Of a stretch of DNA of 64,000 nucleotides, positions 46,621 to 54,931 are shown piece by piece (positions within the stretch are counted from its first letter, which is position 1; each line of letters starts with the position of its first letter). The stretch spans positions 124,001-188,000 of the forward strand of contig NZ_VNFK01000004.1 in the NCBI RefSeq assembly GCF_007786235.1. Reading direction: 5' to 3'. This DNA comes from Paenarthrobacter nitroguajacolicus (GTDB lineage: Bacteria; Actinomycetota; Actinomycetes; Actinomycetales; Micrococcaceae). The notes under the pieces are model-generated. The model did no database searches, was not told where the DNA came from, and saw nothing but the letters and a program-made list of their open reading frames with translations. The position numbers and the translations under genes were made by a program.

Positions 46621-47523
46621 TTATGCGCCTATTCTCGCGGCGAGGCCGTGTCGGAGGTGCTCAATGGCTGCACCGATCCGGCGTGGGGTCCTGTCGGTGG
46701 AGGGATAGAGGGCGTAAATATCGGCGCTGGGTGTGGGGACATTCGGGAGGACCTGCTGCAGCACTCCTTGGTGAATCAACGGGTTGACGTGCCAAGTGGA
46801 ACGCATGATCAGGCCATGTCCTTGCATACACCAGTCGGTCACCACATCTCCGTCATCGCTGATCATGCTGCCGCTGACGTCTACGTATTCCTGCCCCCTC
46901 TCCCCAAAGCGCCACAATGAGTAGTCGCCGTTGTTTTCCCGTAGGACGATGCAGTTGTGTCTTTCGAGGTCCCGGGTAGTCCGCAGCGGTGCGGCGTTGT
47001 CCAGGTAGCTGGGCGCCGCACACACAATCCTGCGGTTCCGCGCAAGAAGCTTTGCCTTGAGCCTGGAGTCCGACAGGCCTCCAACGCGAATGGCGATATC
47101 GAAGTTGGTACCCGAAATGTTCAACGGCAGCGCAGAGAGCTCCAGGTCTACCCGGACCAACGGATGCTGCCGGGCGAACTCCCCCAGCAGCGGCGCAATA
47201 TGCTTACGTCCAATACCCAGGCTCGAATGCACAGTGATGCTGCCTTTGAGCTCACCATGCTGAGTGGACAGTGCTTCTTCAAGATCAGTCTTCTGTTGCA
47301 AGATGGCCAAAGCGCCTGCCGCATAGAGCTGCCCCTCTTCAGTGAGGGTCAGCCGGCGGGTGCTGCGCCTGATTAGTTGTACCCCCAGGCGCGCTTCCAG
47401 TGCACTGAGGCGTTTACTCACCGCTGACACTGACTTTCCCCAGTTTCTGGCAGCTTCAGTAAGGCTCTGGGAACGGGAGATTTGTTCAAAAAAATCCAGA
47501 TCGTCGATCGAGGTGAGGTCCAT
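46621..47523 (-). CDS. LysR family transcriptional regulator
   Basis: A 300-aa LysR-type protein. The N-terminal helix-turn-helix is DDLDFFEQISRSQSLTEAAR with the recognition helix WGKSVSAVSKRLSALEARLG; the substrate-binding domain begins near HSSLGIGRKH. The ATG at 47523 is the LysR-family start; the open frame extends upstream to 47895. It lies between two operons that carry matching bipartite elements (46549-46603 and 47541-47595), so it probably controls both. The effector is likely a substrate or intermediate of the otnKC or flavoenzyme pathway. Confidence 0.9.
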   Translation of the reverse strand: MDLTSIDDLDFFEQISRSQSLTEAARNWGKSVSAVSKRLSALEARLGVQLIRRSTRRLTLTEEGQLYAAGALAILQQKTDLEEALSTQHGELKGSITVHSSLGIGRKHIAPLLGEFARQHPLVRVDLELSALPLNISGTNFDIAIRVGGLSDSRLKAKLLARNRRIVCAAPSYLDNAAPLRTTRDLERHNCIVLRENNGDYSLWRFGERGQEYVDVSGSMISDDGDVVTDWCMQGHGLIMRSTWHVNPLIHQGVLQQVLPNVPTPSADIYALYPSTDRTPRRIGAAIEHLRHGLAARIGA

Positions 47524-47540
47524 GACTACTTCTTTCGTTT

Positions 47541-47595
47541 TTGGAAACAATGTATTCCCTAACGGCCTATTAATCATAAGCTTCTTGTGTCTTAT
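47541..47595 (+). promoter_or_regulatory. LysR-type composite control element before the SolA-like operon
   Basis: TTGGAAACAATG (47541-47552) and CTTCTTGTGTCTTAT (47581-47595) repeat the minus-strand blocks of 46549-46603 at the same 40-bp pitch. It lies 97 bp before the flavoenzyme start and also in the LysR gene's own upstream region. Confidence 0.7.
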
Positions 47596-47691
47596 GCTGA
47601 TCTGACTGGAAGCACAGCCGAAGTAGCGCCCTCCAACGGGACACCACGAATTGGCATTACGGCGTGCAGTATGGGAAGCAAGGTATAACGC

Positions 47692-48876
47692 GTGAGTACA
47701 CTCGAAACGGACGTCGTCATCGTCGGAGTCGGCTCGGTAGGGAGCATGGCAAGCTGGCAAATCGCCTCCCGTGGTCAGCGGGTTATCGGAGTAGACAGGT
47801 TTTCCATCCCTGGACCGTTCTCTGCCTACGCTGGCGAATCGCGCATGTTCCGCAAGATCTACGCCGAAGGCGGGCATTACACACCACTTTTGCAAAGGTC
47901 ACAGGATCTGTGGCGAATTCTTGAAAAAAACACCGGAACCCGCCTGCTCAACACTACCGGCGCTGTCACGATCTACGACGAGCACAATCCACGGTTGGCC
48001 TCGCTCCTTGCAGCAGGAAAGAACAATGGCCTTGACTACGAGGTGCTCCGGGGTGACGAGGCCAGGACAAAGTATCCCGAACATGTATTCAGGGACACTG
48101 ACGTCACCATCTTCGACCCTGATGGCGGGTATGTAAGTTCAGAGAAGGCCGTGACCGCCGCACTCACCGAAGCTACCCGGCTTGGTGCCAAATTCCTGGG
48201 GGACCGGAAAGCCCACAGCGTTGAACCCTACGGTGACCGGTACATCGTGCGCACCGATCGAGAAGAAATCATCGCTTCCCGGGTAGTGCTCTCGCAGGGA
48301 AACGGTGCCGGCCCAGTATGCAAGGACCTCGGTGTTCACCTTTCAGTCCTGCCACAGATCCTGACGTGGTTCCCCATAGTGGACCCGGCTGCGTTCTGCA
48401 GGGCAGACATGCCGGTCTTCGTAAGGAGGGCAGAGGAGAAGGGCAGGTCGGACAAAACCCAATTCTACGGTTTCCCCAGCGCAGATGGTTGGACGGTGAA
48501 AGTCGTCGCGAGCATATTCCTGGACGAGGTTGAATCCATGGAAAAGCCCCCGACGTGGGATCCCCGGCACTTGGATACGATCCGGGCGTGGGTCCGGGAA
48601 TTCATGCCAGGACTGATTCCGGACCCCGTAAGGGTTGCCACATGCGCGGACGGTCATTTACCTGATACGACCGCGTTGTTCGGCCCAATACCCGGGATGG
48701 AAGGCGTCATCGTGGCCGCTGGATTCTCCGGCCACGGCTTCAAGATGGCTTCCGGGCTCGGAGCTATCGCAGCCGAACTCCTGCTGGACGGAACAACCGC
48801 AACAGACGTCAGCTTCATGAACCCCGGCAGGTTCCTCGGACCGGATACCCGACTCACCTCCTTGGCTCTGAGCTGA
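47692..48876 (+). CDS. SolA/sarcosine-oxidase-like FAD oxidase
   Basis: A 394-aa flavoenzyme, paralogue of that at 30027. It has VVIVGVGSVGSMASWQIASR, the loop SAYAGESRMFRKIYAEGG, and GFSGHGFKMASGLGAIAAEL near the C-terminus. A Cys (C318 in VATCADGHLPD) lies where family members attach FAD covalently, unlike the 30027 protein. It should oxidise an N-methyl or primary amino acid, releasing an imine and hydrogen peroxide. The GTG at 47692 is preceded by AAGG. The HAD gene follows at 48931, so flavoenzyme and HAD protein are again paired. Confidence 0.88.
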   Translation: MSTLETDVVIVGVGSVGSMASWQIASRGQRVIGVDRFSIPGPFSAYAGESRMFRKIYAEGGHYTPLLQRSQDLWRILEKNTGTRLLNTTGAVTIYDEHNPRLASLLAAGKNNGLDYEVLRGDEARTKYPEHVFRDTDVTIFDPDGGYVSSEKAVTAALTEATRLGAKFLGDRKAHSVEPYGDRYIVRTDREEIIASRVVLSQGNGAGPVCKDLGVHLSVLPQILTWFPIVDPAAFCRADMPVFVRRAEEKGRSDKTQFYGFPSADGWTVKVVASIFLDEVESMEKPPTWDPRHLDTIRAWVREFMPGLIPDPVRVATCADGHLPDTTALFGPIPGMEGVIVAAGFSGHGFKMASGLGAIAAELLLDGTTATDVSFMNPGRFLGPDTRLTSLALS

Positions 48877-48930
48877 GGAAAACCGGTTCGACCACGAAAA
48901 GTAACAGCAACAACAACGAACGGATTAATC

Positions 48931-49602
48931 ATGGCAAACACAAACTTCCGGCCGAAGTACATCTCTTACGACGTCTACGGCACGCTGATCAATTTCACCA
49001 TCTATCCCACAACCCAGCGCCTGCTCGATGGCCGGATACCGGATGAGCAGTGGCTTGCCTTCAAGAAAATCTTCCGCGCATACCGGTTCGACGAGATCAA
49101 GGAATACAAGCCCTACGAGCAGGTCCTTCAGAATGCCTTTGACCGCGCATGCAAGCGATTTGGCATTGGACCGACCCCTGGTGCCGGCGCAGCCCTCGCT
49201 GAGGCTGTTCGGAACGCAGTAGCCCACGAGGATGTACCGGCGCCCCTGAAGCTCCAAGGTGACAATTTCAAGCTGGTGGCTTTGTCCAACGCCGACGACA
49301 GCTTCCTGGACATCAGCATTCCCAAACTCGGTGCAGATTGGCACGCGGTCTTTACCGCTGAGCAGGCCGGGGCCTACAAGCCACGCCTCCAGGCGTTTGA
49401 ATACATGCTGGACACCCTGAACGCCAAGCCTGAGGACTTCCTGCATGTCTCCGCGCACCCACTGTATGACCACATCCCGATGTACAACCTGGGCTTCCGA
49501 GACCTCGTTATGCTGGACCGCGGCGCTGAACCCTTCACGGAAGGCTACAACATCTTCACAGTGAAGTCCCTGGACGAGTTGAACAAGCACCTCGGTCTCT
49601 AG
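48931..49602 (+). CDS. HAD superfamily protein, 'haloacid dehalogenase type II' branch (paralogue of 26348)
   Basis: A 223-aa protein closely similar over its whole length to that at 26348. Motif I reads YDVYGTL, motif II LSNAD, motif III GAYKPRL and motif IV VSAHPLYD. The usual Asn of motif IV is again His, and the Tyr after the motif III Lys is Leu here, so the catalytic pocket differs from true haloacid dehalogenases and slightly from its paralogue. It is the second gene after the SolA-like oxidase and is followed by a strong terminator. The function is probably hydrolysis of a product of the flavoenzyme reaction. Confidence 0.85.
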   Translation: MANTNFRPKYISYDVYGTLINFTIYPTTQRLLDGRIPDEQWLAFKKIFRAYRFDEIKEYKPYEQVLQNAFDRACKRFGIGPTPGAGAALAEAVRNAVAHEDVPAPLKLQGDNFKLVALSNADDSFLDISIPKLGADWHAVFTAEQAGAYKPRLQAFEYMLDTLNAKPEDFLHVSAHPLYDHIPMYNLGFRDLVMLDRGAEPFTEGYNIFTVKSLDELNKHLGL

Positions 49603-49640
49603 ACTCCCTTCGCCGCAAACTTTTCGAACTTTCTACATAA

Positions 49641-49673
49641 CCGGGCCTGTTGGAGCTGCTCCAACAGGCCCGG
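49641..49673 (+). terminator. Strong hairpin terminator after the HAD gene
   Basis: A 33-base inverted repeat with two 16-base arms (starting CCGGGCCTGTTGG) and a single-base centre, 39 bp after the HAD stop. No T-run follows, but the stem is long and GC-rich; it ends the flavoenzyme-HAD operon. Confidence 0.8.
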
Positions 49674-50173
49674 TTGCTGTGTCTCCCCGACCAGCTACAC
49701 AGCAGGCGTTCATGGGCTAGAGAATCAGCTGCGTCCGAGTGTTCTGTCTCATAACAGTGGAATTCGTATAACCAAGCACGGACGGTCCAGCTAATCACTT
49801 CAGATCGACCACACAGTCCCGCTCGGAGAAACACACGAACTCATCGATGACACGACCGGTCGTATGCCCGGGGATCTATCTCGTTCAGTTAAGGAAGCAA
49901 TTCCTCACACGAACCTGCAACGCTTCTAACCTGTCTATCTCATGAGACACCACCGAGGAAAGAACGACGTATGGGTGCTTATCGGCGTTGAAGTAGGACG
50001 AGTAGAAGTAGATGAGAGAACCCGTCCCATCCCGCTTTCTCGTGTTTTCGCAGGTCAGGTAGGCGTTGCAGTACTGAAGCGCCATGGGCTTGTCGCGAGT
50101 GAATGCGCGAGGCCGTGCGGCTCGGCGACGTAATCTCTCATTAGATGAGAGAATTTTGCGTACAGTTAGGTCG
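49674..50173. other. Spacer upstream of the recombinase module
   Basis: No gene is supported here. It includes the perfect hairpin CTCTCAT-TAG-ATGAGAG (50135-50151), 23 bp before the integrase start, which may be an operator or a recombinase site. The left end of the mobile module presumably lies in this stretch, but I could not find matching terminal repeats. Confidence 0.45.
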
Positions 50174-51306
50174 GTGAGCATCGAACCTGGGCGGATTCCG
50201 TCCTTTCTAACCAACGTGAATGTCGGGCTGCTGCGTGCCGAGGACCGCGTCTTTGAAGCGATGCTAGATGGCTGGCGGGCGCAGATGCTGGCACGCGGGC
50301 TGTCGACGTCGTATATCAAGAGCTCGTGCGGGACGGTCCAGCGGTTTCAGGAGCATGCGAATGAGTACCCGTGGACGTGGTCGGCGCATCACGTGGATGA
50401 GTTCCTGGCGGACCGGCGGAGCTCCGAGAAAGGTTTGGCGTTATCGACGCTGCGGGCTAATTCCGGGGCTATCAGGGCGTTCTGCTCATACCTGACTGAT
50501 GGGCGCTACGGTTGGGCGGCGTTCTGCGAACGGGTTTTCTCGGACATCCCGGTGCAGGTCGTATTCGAGTGGAACTCGCCCCGGCATACAACGGATGATG
50601 CGATGCCGGCACGCCGCCGGGCGTTTACCAGGGCCGAGCTGCAGGCGTTCTTCGACGCCGCCGACGACTTGGTGGACACTGAGTTTGCCAAGGGATCCAA
50701 GCGCTGGCTTCCAGCCTTGAGGGACTCGACGGCGTTCAAGGTCGCTTACGCCTACGGGCTGCGGCGGCGTGAGCTGGCGATGCTCGAATATGTCGACTTC
50801 GGGCCCAACCCGCACGTTGAGTCTTTCGGCCGGTTCGGGGCGCTCCAGGTGCGCTGGGCCAAGGGAACCAAGGGCTCAGGCCCCCGCCGACGCACGGTTC
50901 TGACTGTCCCCGAATTCGATTGGGTCGTCGGGCTCCTTGAGTATTGGCTCTCCCCTGACGGCCGGAAACGTTTCCCCACCGCCGACCGGTCAGCCAGCCT
51001 GTGGCCCTCGGAACGCTCCGGCTCCACTGTTTTCCGCAATTTGACCGCTCTTTCCAGCGGGTGAGGAAAATCGCCGGGCTCCCGGAGGAACTTTCCCTGC
51101 ACACGTTGAGGCATTCGTACGTGACGCACCTGATCGAGGCCGGCTACGACCCGTTGTTTATCCAGCAGCAGGTCGGGCACAGCTACTCCTCGACCACGGC
51201 CCTCTATACTTCCGTGTCGGCGGACTTCAAACAGAAGACCATCCAGAAAATGATCGCCCAGCGGCTGCGCAGCGGCGGCACAAATGAGGGGAACGGCCAT
51301 GGCTGA
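50174..51306 (+). pseudogene. Tyrosine recombinase (site-specific integrase), frameshifted
   Basis: The first gene of a three-gene module. Residues to about 290 are in one frame (core-binding WRAQMLARGLSTSYIKSSCG; catalytic Arg in AYGLRRRELAMLEYVDF) and end in ...WPSERSGSTVFRNLTALSSG-stop at 51064. The catalytic C-terminus continues one frame over: HTLRHSYVTHLIEAGYDPLF with the His-x-x-Arg, and VGHSYSSTTALYTSVS with the Tyr. A one-base loss near 51045 explains the break. The GTG at 50174 with AGG upstream is the likely start. Unless translated by frameshifting, it is inactive. Confidence 0.8.
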
Positions 51307-51652
51307 ACAGCGACGGATTGGCTACCGCTGGAATCTTCGGCAGCTGATGGCCCAACGGAACCTCTGGAAGACCACCGAGCTTCTCCCCCTGCTGAAATCC
51401 CGGGGTATCAATCTTTCCAACGCCCAGGTCCACCGGCTCGTCACCGGAACGCCGGAACGCATTCCAGCCCAGACCTTCGCGGCGCTCTGCGACATCCTGG
51501 AATGCACGCCCAACGACCTCTTCGAACCCTACGTGCAGATGCGCGCCGCGAAGACCGCCAACGCCCCGAAGAAGCCAGAGGACCTTGGCATCGCCCCCGG
51601 TGCGCCGATCGCTCGACGGATCCGCGTGCTGCCACCGGATGAAGATGCCTAG
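51299..51652 (+). CDS. XRE-type helix-turn-helix protein of the recombinase module
   Basis: A 117-aa protein with a Cro/C1-type domain: WNLRQLMAQRNLWKTTELLP, then INLSNAQVHRLVTGTPERIP (recognition helix) and ALCDILECTPNDLFEPY. Its ATG at 51299 overlaps the integrase stop and has GAGGGG before it, and its own stop overlaps the next gene, so the three are translated as a unit. It may regulate the module or serve as an accessory DNA-binding factor for recombination. Confidence 0.85.
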   Translation: MAEQRRIGYRWNLRQLMAQRNLWKTTELLPLLKSRGINLSNAQVHRLVTGTPERIPAQTFAALCDILECTPNDLFEPYVQMRAAKTANAPKKPEDLGIAPGAPIARRIRVLPPDEDA

Positions 51653-53144
51653 GCCACGAAAAGCCGGAGACCCCGTCAGATGGCCTGAACCATGCGGACG
51701 CTGCGGTGAACACCATCAAATCGCGGTCCGCTGGCCGGACGGCGGAATCTGCGGTTACTGCTACCAGCAGGCCAAAAGAACCCGAGGCACCTGCGCCTGC
51801 GGTCACGAGGGTGTCCTGCCCGGCCGCGTCGACACGCTGCCGGCATGCCGGAGCTGCTCCGGAGTCCAGCTCAACATCGACTGCATCGGATGCGGGAACG
51901 AGGATGAACTCCACTCAGGGAACCGATGCTGGTCATGCATCCTCGCGGCCACCGTCGACAGGCTCCTCAGTCCACCGGATAACCAACCACCCTCCCCGGC
52001 GCTCCGGGCAGTCGCCACCGCCTTGAAATCCATGAAGCGGGCCAACAGTGGCATGACCTGGATCCAGCAACCGCACGTCACCGCTTTCCTCCAGCAACTG
52101 GCGGCCACGCCTGTGATCACCCACACCCACCTCGACGAACTACCGGCATCCCGCACGCGCGAATACGTCCGAGGACTACTCGTCGAACACCAGGCGCTGC
52201 CGCGCCGCGATGAACTCAGCGCAAGGTTTGCTGAATGGGCCGAGCAGGCACTCGAGCGGATCACCAGCCAGAACCATCGGGACATCATCCGGCGCTACAT
52301 CCGCTGGCACCACCAGCGCCGGATGAACCAGATGGACGAGGTCACCCAAGGCACCTTCCTGCGGGCCAAACAATCAGTCACCGTCGGCATCGAACTGCTG
52401 AACTGGCTCACCGAACGAGACACTGAACTCGCAGCACTGACCCAAGCCCACCTGGACCGATGGCAGGCAGAAGGCCCAACGACACGGGGCATTGCCTCAC
52501 ACTTCCTCGACTGGGCCACCAGAACCAGCCTTATCGATCCCTCATTGAAGCTGCAGCCCCACCGTCGCGGCACCAGCCCAAGACTCGATGCAGCCGCTCA
52601 AGCAGAGCTCGTCCGCGGCCTCAGCCACACGACCGACATGAGCCCGCGGGACCGAGCAGCGGCCATCCTTGTTCTGGTCTTTGGCCAACAGGTTTCCGAC
52701 ATCGTCCAGCTGACGTGGCACGACGTCAAGGTGACAGAGGATCTGGTCACGGTCACCTTCGGAGCCGTCGAGATCGCACTCACCTCGCCGCTCGATGAGC
52801 CCTGGAGAGAACTCGCAGCCACCCCGACCCACGATCAAACAGCAGCGCACCCCAACAGCAACTGGGTGTTCCGCGGCGGCGCCCCCGGCCGGCATCTTCG
52901 CGCTTCAACCCTCACCCAGCGCCTCAGCGCCGCGTTCAGCAGCCGGGCCGCCAGACTCGGAACCCTACACGAGCTTAAAATCGCTCCGGTGGCCATCATC
53001 GCCGAAGCTCTCGGCTACGCCCCGGCCACGATCGATCGCCACGCACTGGCCTCTTCGGCCAACTACATGGAATACATCTCGTCGCTCCACGCACCAAGTT
53101 CAAGTCACGACAAACCATCGCTGCCTCTTCGCAGGGGCTACTAG
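51645..53144 (+). CDS. Zinc-ribbon, integrase-like protein of the recombinase module
   Basis: A 499-aa protein. The N-terminal about 110 residues are Cys-rich with repeated CxxC pairs (EPCGRCGEHH, GICGYC, GTCACG, ACRSCSG, IDCIGCGNED), forming several zinc ribbons. The remainder resembles a tyrosine-recombinase core (TRGIASHFLDWATRTSLID, DRAAAILVLVFGQQVSDIVQ), with a C-terminus KIAPVAIIAEALGYAPATID that looks like a degenerate catalytic end: no clear HxxR or Tyr pattern is seen. Such degenerate partners accompany active tyrosine recombinases in actinobacterial modules. The ATG at 51645 overlaps the stop of the XRE gene. Confidence 0.78.
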   Translation: MPRPRKAGDPVRWPEPCGRCGEHHQIAVRWPDGGICGYCYQQAKRTRGTCACGHEGVLPGRVDTLPACRSCSGVQLNIDCIGCGNEDELHSGNRCWSCILAATVDRLLSPPDNQPPSPALRAVATALKSMKRANSGMTWIQQPHVTAFLQQLAATPVITHTHLDELPASRTREYVRGLLVEHQALPRRDELSARFAEWAEQALERITSQNHRDIIRRYIRWHHQRRMNQMDEVTQGTFLRAKQSVTVGIELLNWLTERDTELAALTQAHLDRWQAEGPTTRGIASHFLDWATRTSLIDPSLKLQPHRRGTSPRLDAAAQAELVRGLSHTTDMSPRDRAAAILVLVFGQQVSDIVQLTWHDVKVTEDLVTVTFGAVEIALTSPLDEPWRELAATPTHDQTAAHPNSNWVFRGGAPGRHLRASTLTQRLSAAFSSRAARLGTLHELKIAPVAIIAEALGYAPATIDRHALASSANYMEYISSLHAPSSSHDKPSLPLRRGY

Positions 53145-53158
53145 GCCACGCATTGCGC

Positions 53159-53482
53159 CTATTCCGGCGAAGCGATCCATATCTCGCCATTAGAGAGAAC
53201 GCGGGCGAGGCATCCGGCGATACGTACCGCATCCTCTTCTGTCGAACCAGGCACGAGCCTGATCCCAAGATGCGAGGCCGGAAGATCTGCACTTACCACT
53301 GCTCTTTCGACACTTGGGTCTTCATCGCAGGGACTCAGCGAGTCATATCTGGGATGAATCGCACCTACATTCCAGGAGTCGTCCTCGCTGATGGAACGTT
53401 GAAACGACCCCGCTTGCGATCCAGCACAGCCCGCCAGAAGCAGGGCTAAAACTGGAGACAAGGACTTAGGAAGCGTGCTCAT
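53159..53482 (-). CDS. Small putative lipoprotein
   Basis: A 107-aa protein with signal peptide MSTLPKSLSPVLALLLAGC ending in the lipobox LAGC (Cys at residue 19). The mature part is not recognised (VERAVVSADLPASHLGIRLV, VRIAGCLARVLSNGE). It should be tethered outside the membrane. It converges on the recombinase module with only about 14 bp between the stops, so the module's right end is probably here. Confidence 0.6.
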   Translation of the reverse strand: MSTLPKSLSPVLALLLAGCAGSQAGSFQRSISEDDSWNVGAIHPRYDSLSPCDEDPSVERAVVSADLPASHLGIRLVPGSTEEDAVRIAGCLARVLSNGEIWIASPE

Positions 53483-53546
53483 GACTCATGATATGGACAA
53501 CTCGTGCTGGCCTCATGGTTGTTATTCCGCCTCAAGCGCCTCTTCC

Positions 53547-53789
53547 TCATACCGGCTGACCAACTAGCCACCGTAATCCAGGCTGCCCTGCAGCATCGAC
53601 TTCTCGCAAAGCGATGGAAACCTTGACGCTAGGAGGCGCGTTCTCACCGGCCCATGCTGAAGCCTCAGCAAGGCTCACGGAATCAAGATTAAAAGCCGAC
53701 ACAGAATGACCGTCCACCAGGAAGACCCGAAAATCAGAGGTGGTCGATTCCCATACTGTGTCTCGCTCATCAACAAGCCGTGCCTTCAT
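53547..53789 (-). CDS. Hypothetical protein, small
   Basis: An 80-aa soluble frame, MKARLVDERDTVWESTTSDF onward, with alternating hydrophobic residues suggesting beta structure. No family is recognised and the ribosome site is weak. It could be a small gene or a remnant; it lies between the lipoprotein and the DUF1016 nuclease gene, all on the minus strand. Confidence 0.4.
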   Translation of the reverse strand: MKARLVDERDTVWESTTSDFRVFLVDGHSVSAFNLDSVSLAEASAWAGENAPPSVKVSIALREVDAAGQPGLRWLVGQPV

Positions 53790-53881
53790 GCACTCAACCT
53801 ACGACGCGGACTTCATGCGCCCGGAGCAGACGCCAACTCGTCCCACACCATCACGTCCCGCTGCCAGTTGGTCCCGAAGAC

Positions 53882-54931
53882 TCAATCTTCTGGTTCCGGG
53901 CCGGGTTCGGCCCATTCCAGCGCGGCGACAACATGTCCTTCATTGGGCAGGGCCTTCTTTTCGTCGGCAGGGAGTTTGTCGTAGGTGTAGGCTGCGACCG
54001 CCATCGGCGAAGTTGAGCGGCCGAGGCTGTAGCGTACGCTGCGGTCGTTCTTGGTGCCGCAGATGAGAATGCCGATAGTTTCGTTGTGGTGCTCGCGGCG
54101 GAGCATGTCATCGACGAGGGCAACGTAGAAGTTAAGTTTGCCGGCGAACTCCGGCTGAAACTTCCCTGTCTTGAGTTCGATGACCACGTATCTGTTCTGG
54201 TCCATATGGAAGAACAGCATGTCGACGTAGTAATCGTCGCCGTCGACGTCGAAGTGGACTTGCCGGCCGACGAAAGCGAATCCTGGTCCGAGTTCGCGCA
54301 GGGTTTCGGTGATTCGACTGGTCAACGCCAGTTCCAGTTCGCGTTCAGCGACTTCCCCGGACAAGCCCAGGAATTCGAAGTTGTAGGGGTCCTTCGCGAT
54401 TTGTTGGGCAAGCTCGGAGTCTTGCGCAACAAGCTGTTGCGCGAAGTTGGACGGAGCTGCGCCGGTCCTTTCTAGGGTTCGGTTCATGATCATGTTCAGC
54501 AAGACGTTTCTTGACCACCCGTATTGGACCGCTGCTGCAGCGTAGGAGGTGCGTTTTTCCTGTGCGTCTAACTTGTCCAGCAGGACAGTGACATGGCCCC
54601 ACGGCAATTGCGCAACAGCTTGTTGCGCAATTGGACCGTCCTGCCAGGCTCCGGCGAACGTAGTCATGTACTGGATGTTGCGTGGCGAAAGGCCTTTCAT
54701 CTCCGGGAACTCGACACGCAGGTCCGAGGACAGACGCTTGATCACCCCGCTCCCCCAGCCGTGCTGCTCCTGCTGAAGCCTCACGCCCTGACCGATGGCC
54801 CAGTACAGCTCGATCAGCTGGGTGTTAACGGTACGCAGAGCTTTGATCCGTGCATCCCGGACAGTGCTCTTTAGGCTGTCAAGCAATTCAGTGTAGCCAC
54901 CGGGTAGGTCAACAACACGTAAGTCAGTCAC
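53882..54931 (-). CDS. DUF1016/YhcG family PDDEXK nuclease-domain protein
   Basis: A 349-aa protein. The N-terminal DUF1016_N domain (NTQLIELYWAIGQGVRLQQE, then GLSPRNIQYMTTFAGAW and LPWGHVTVLLDKL) is followed by the nuclease domain with YYVDMLFFHMDQNRYVVIEL and LKTGKFQPEFAGKLNFYV. The Asp of VDMLFF and the Glu-x-Lys of IELK form a PD-(D/E)xK active site. YhcG-type proteins occur in mobile and defence regions and are thought to cut DNA. No cognate methylase or antitoxin is seen nearby; the 444-aa orphan upstream is a possible partner. Confidence 0.9.
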   Translation of the reverse strand: MTDLRVVDLPGGYTELLDSLKSTVRDARIKALRTVNTQLIELYWAIGQGVRLQQEQHGWGSGVIKRLSSDLRVEFPEMKGLSPRNIQYMTTFAGAWQDGPIAQQAVAQLPWGHVTVLLDKLDAQEKRTSYAAAAVQYGWSRNVLLNMIMNRTLERTGAAPSNFAQQLVAQDSELAQQIAKDPYNFEFLGLSGEVAERELELALTSRITETLRELGPGFAFVGRQVHFDVDGDDYYVDMLFFHMDQNRYVVIELKTGKFQPEFAGKLNFYVALVDDMLRREHHNETIGILICGTKNDRSVRYSLGRSTSPMAVAAYTYDKLPADEKKALPNEGHVVAALEWAEPGPEPED

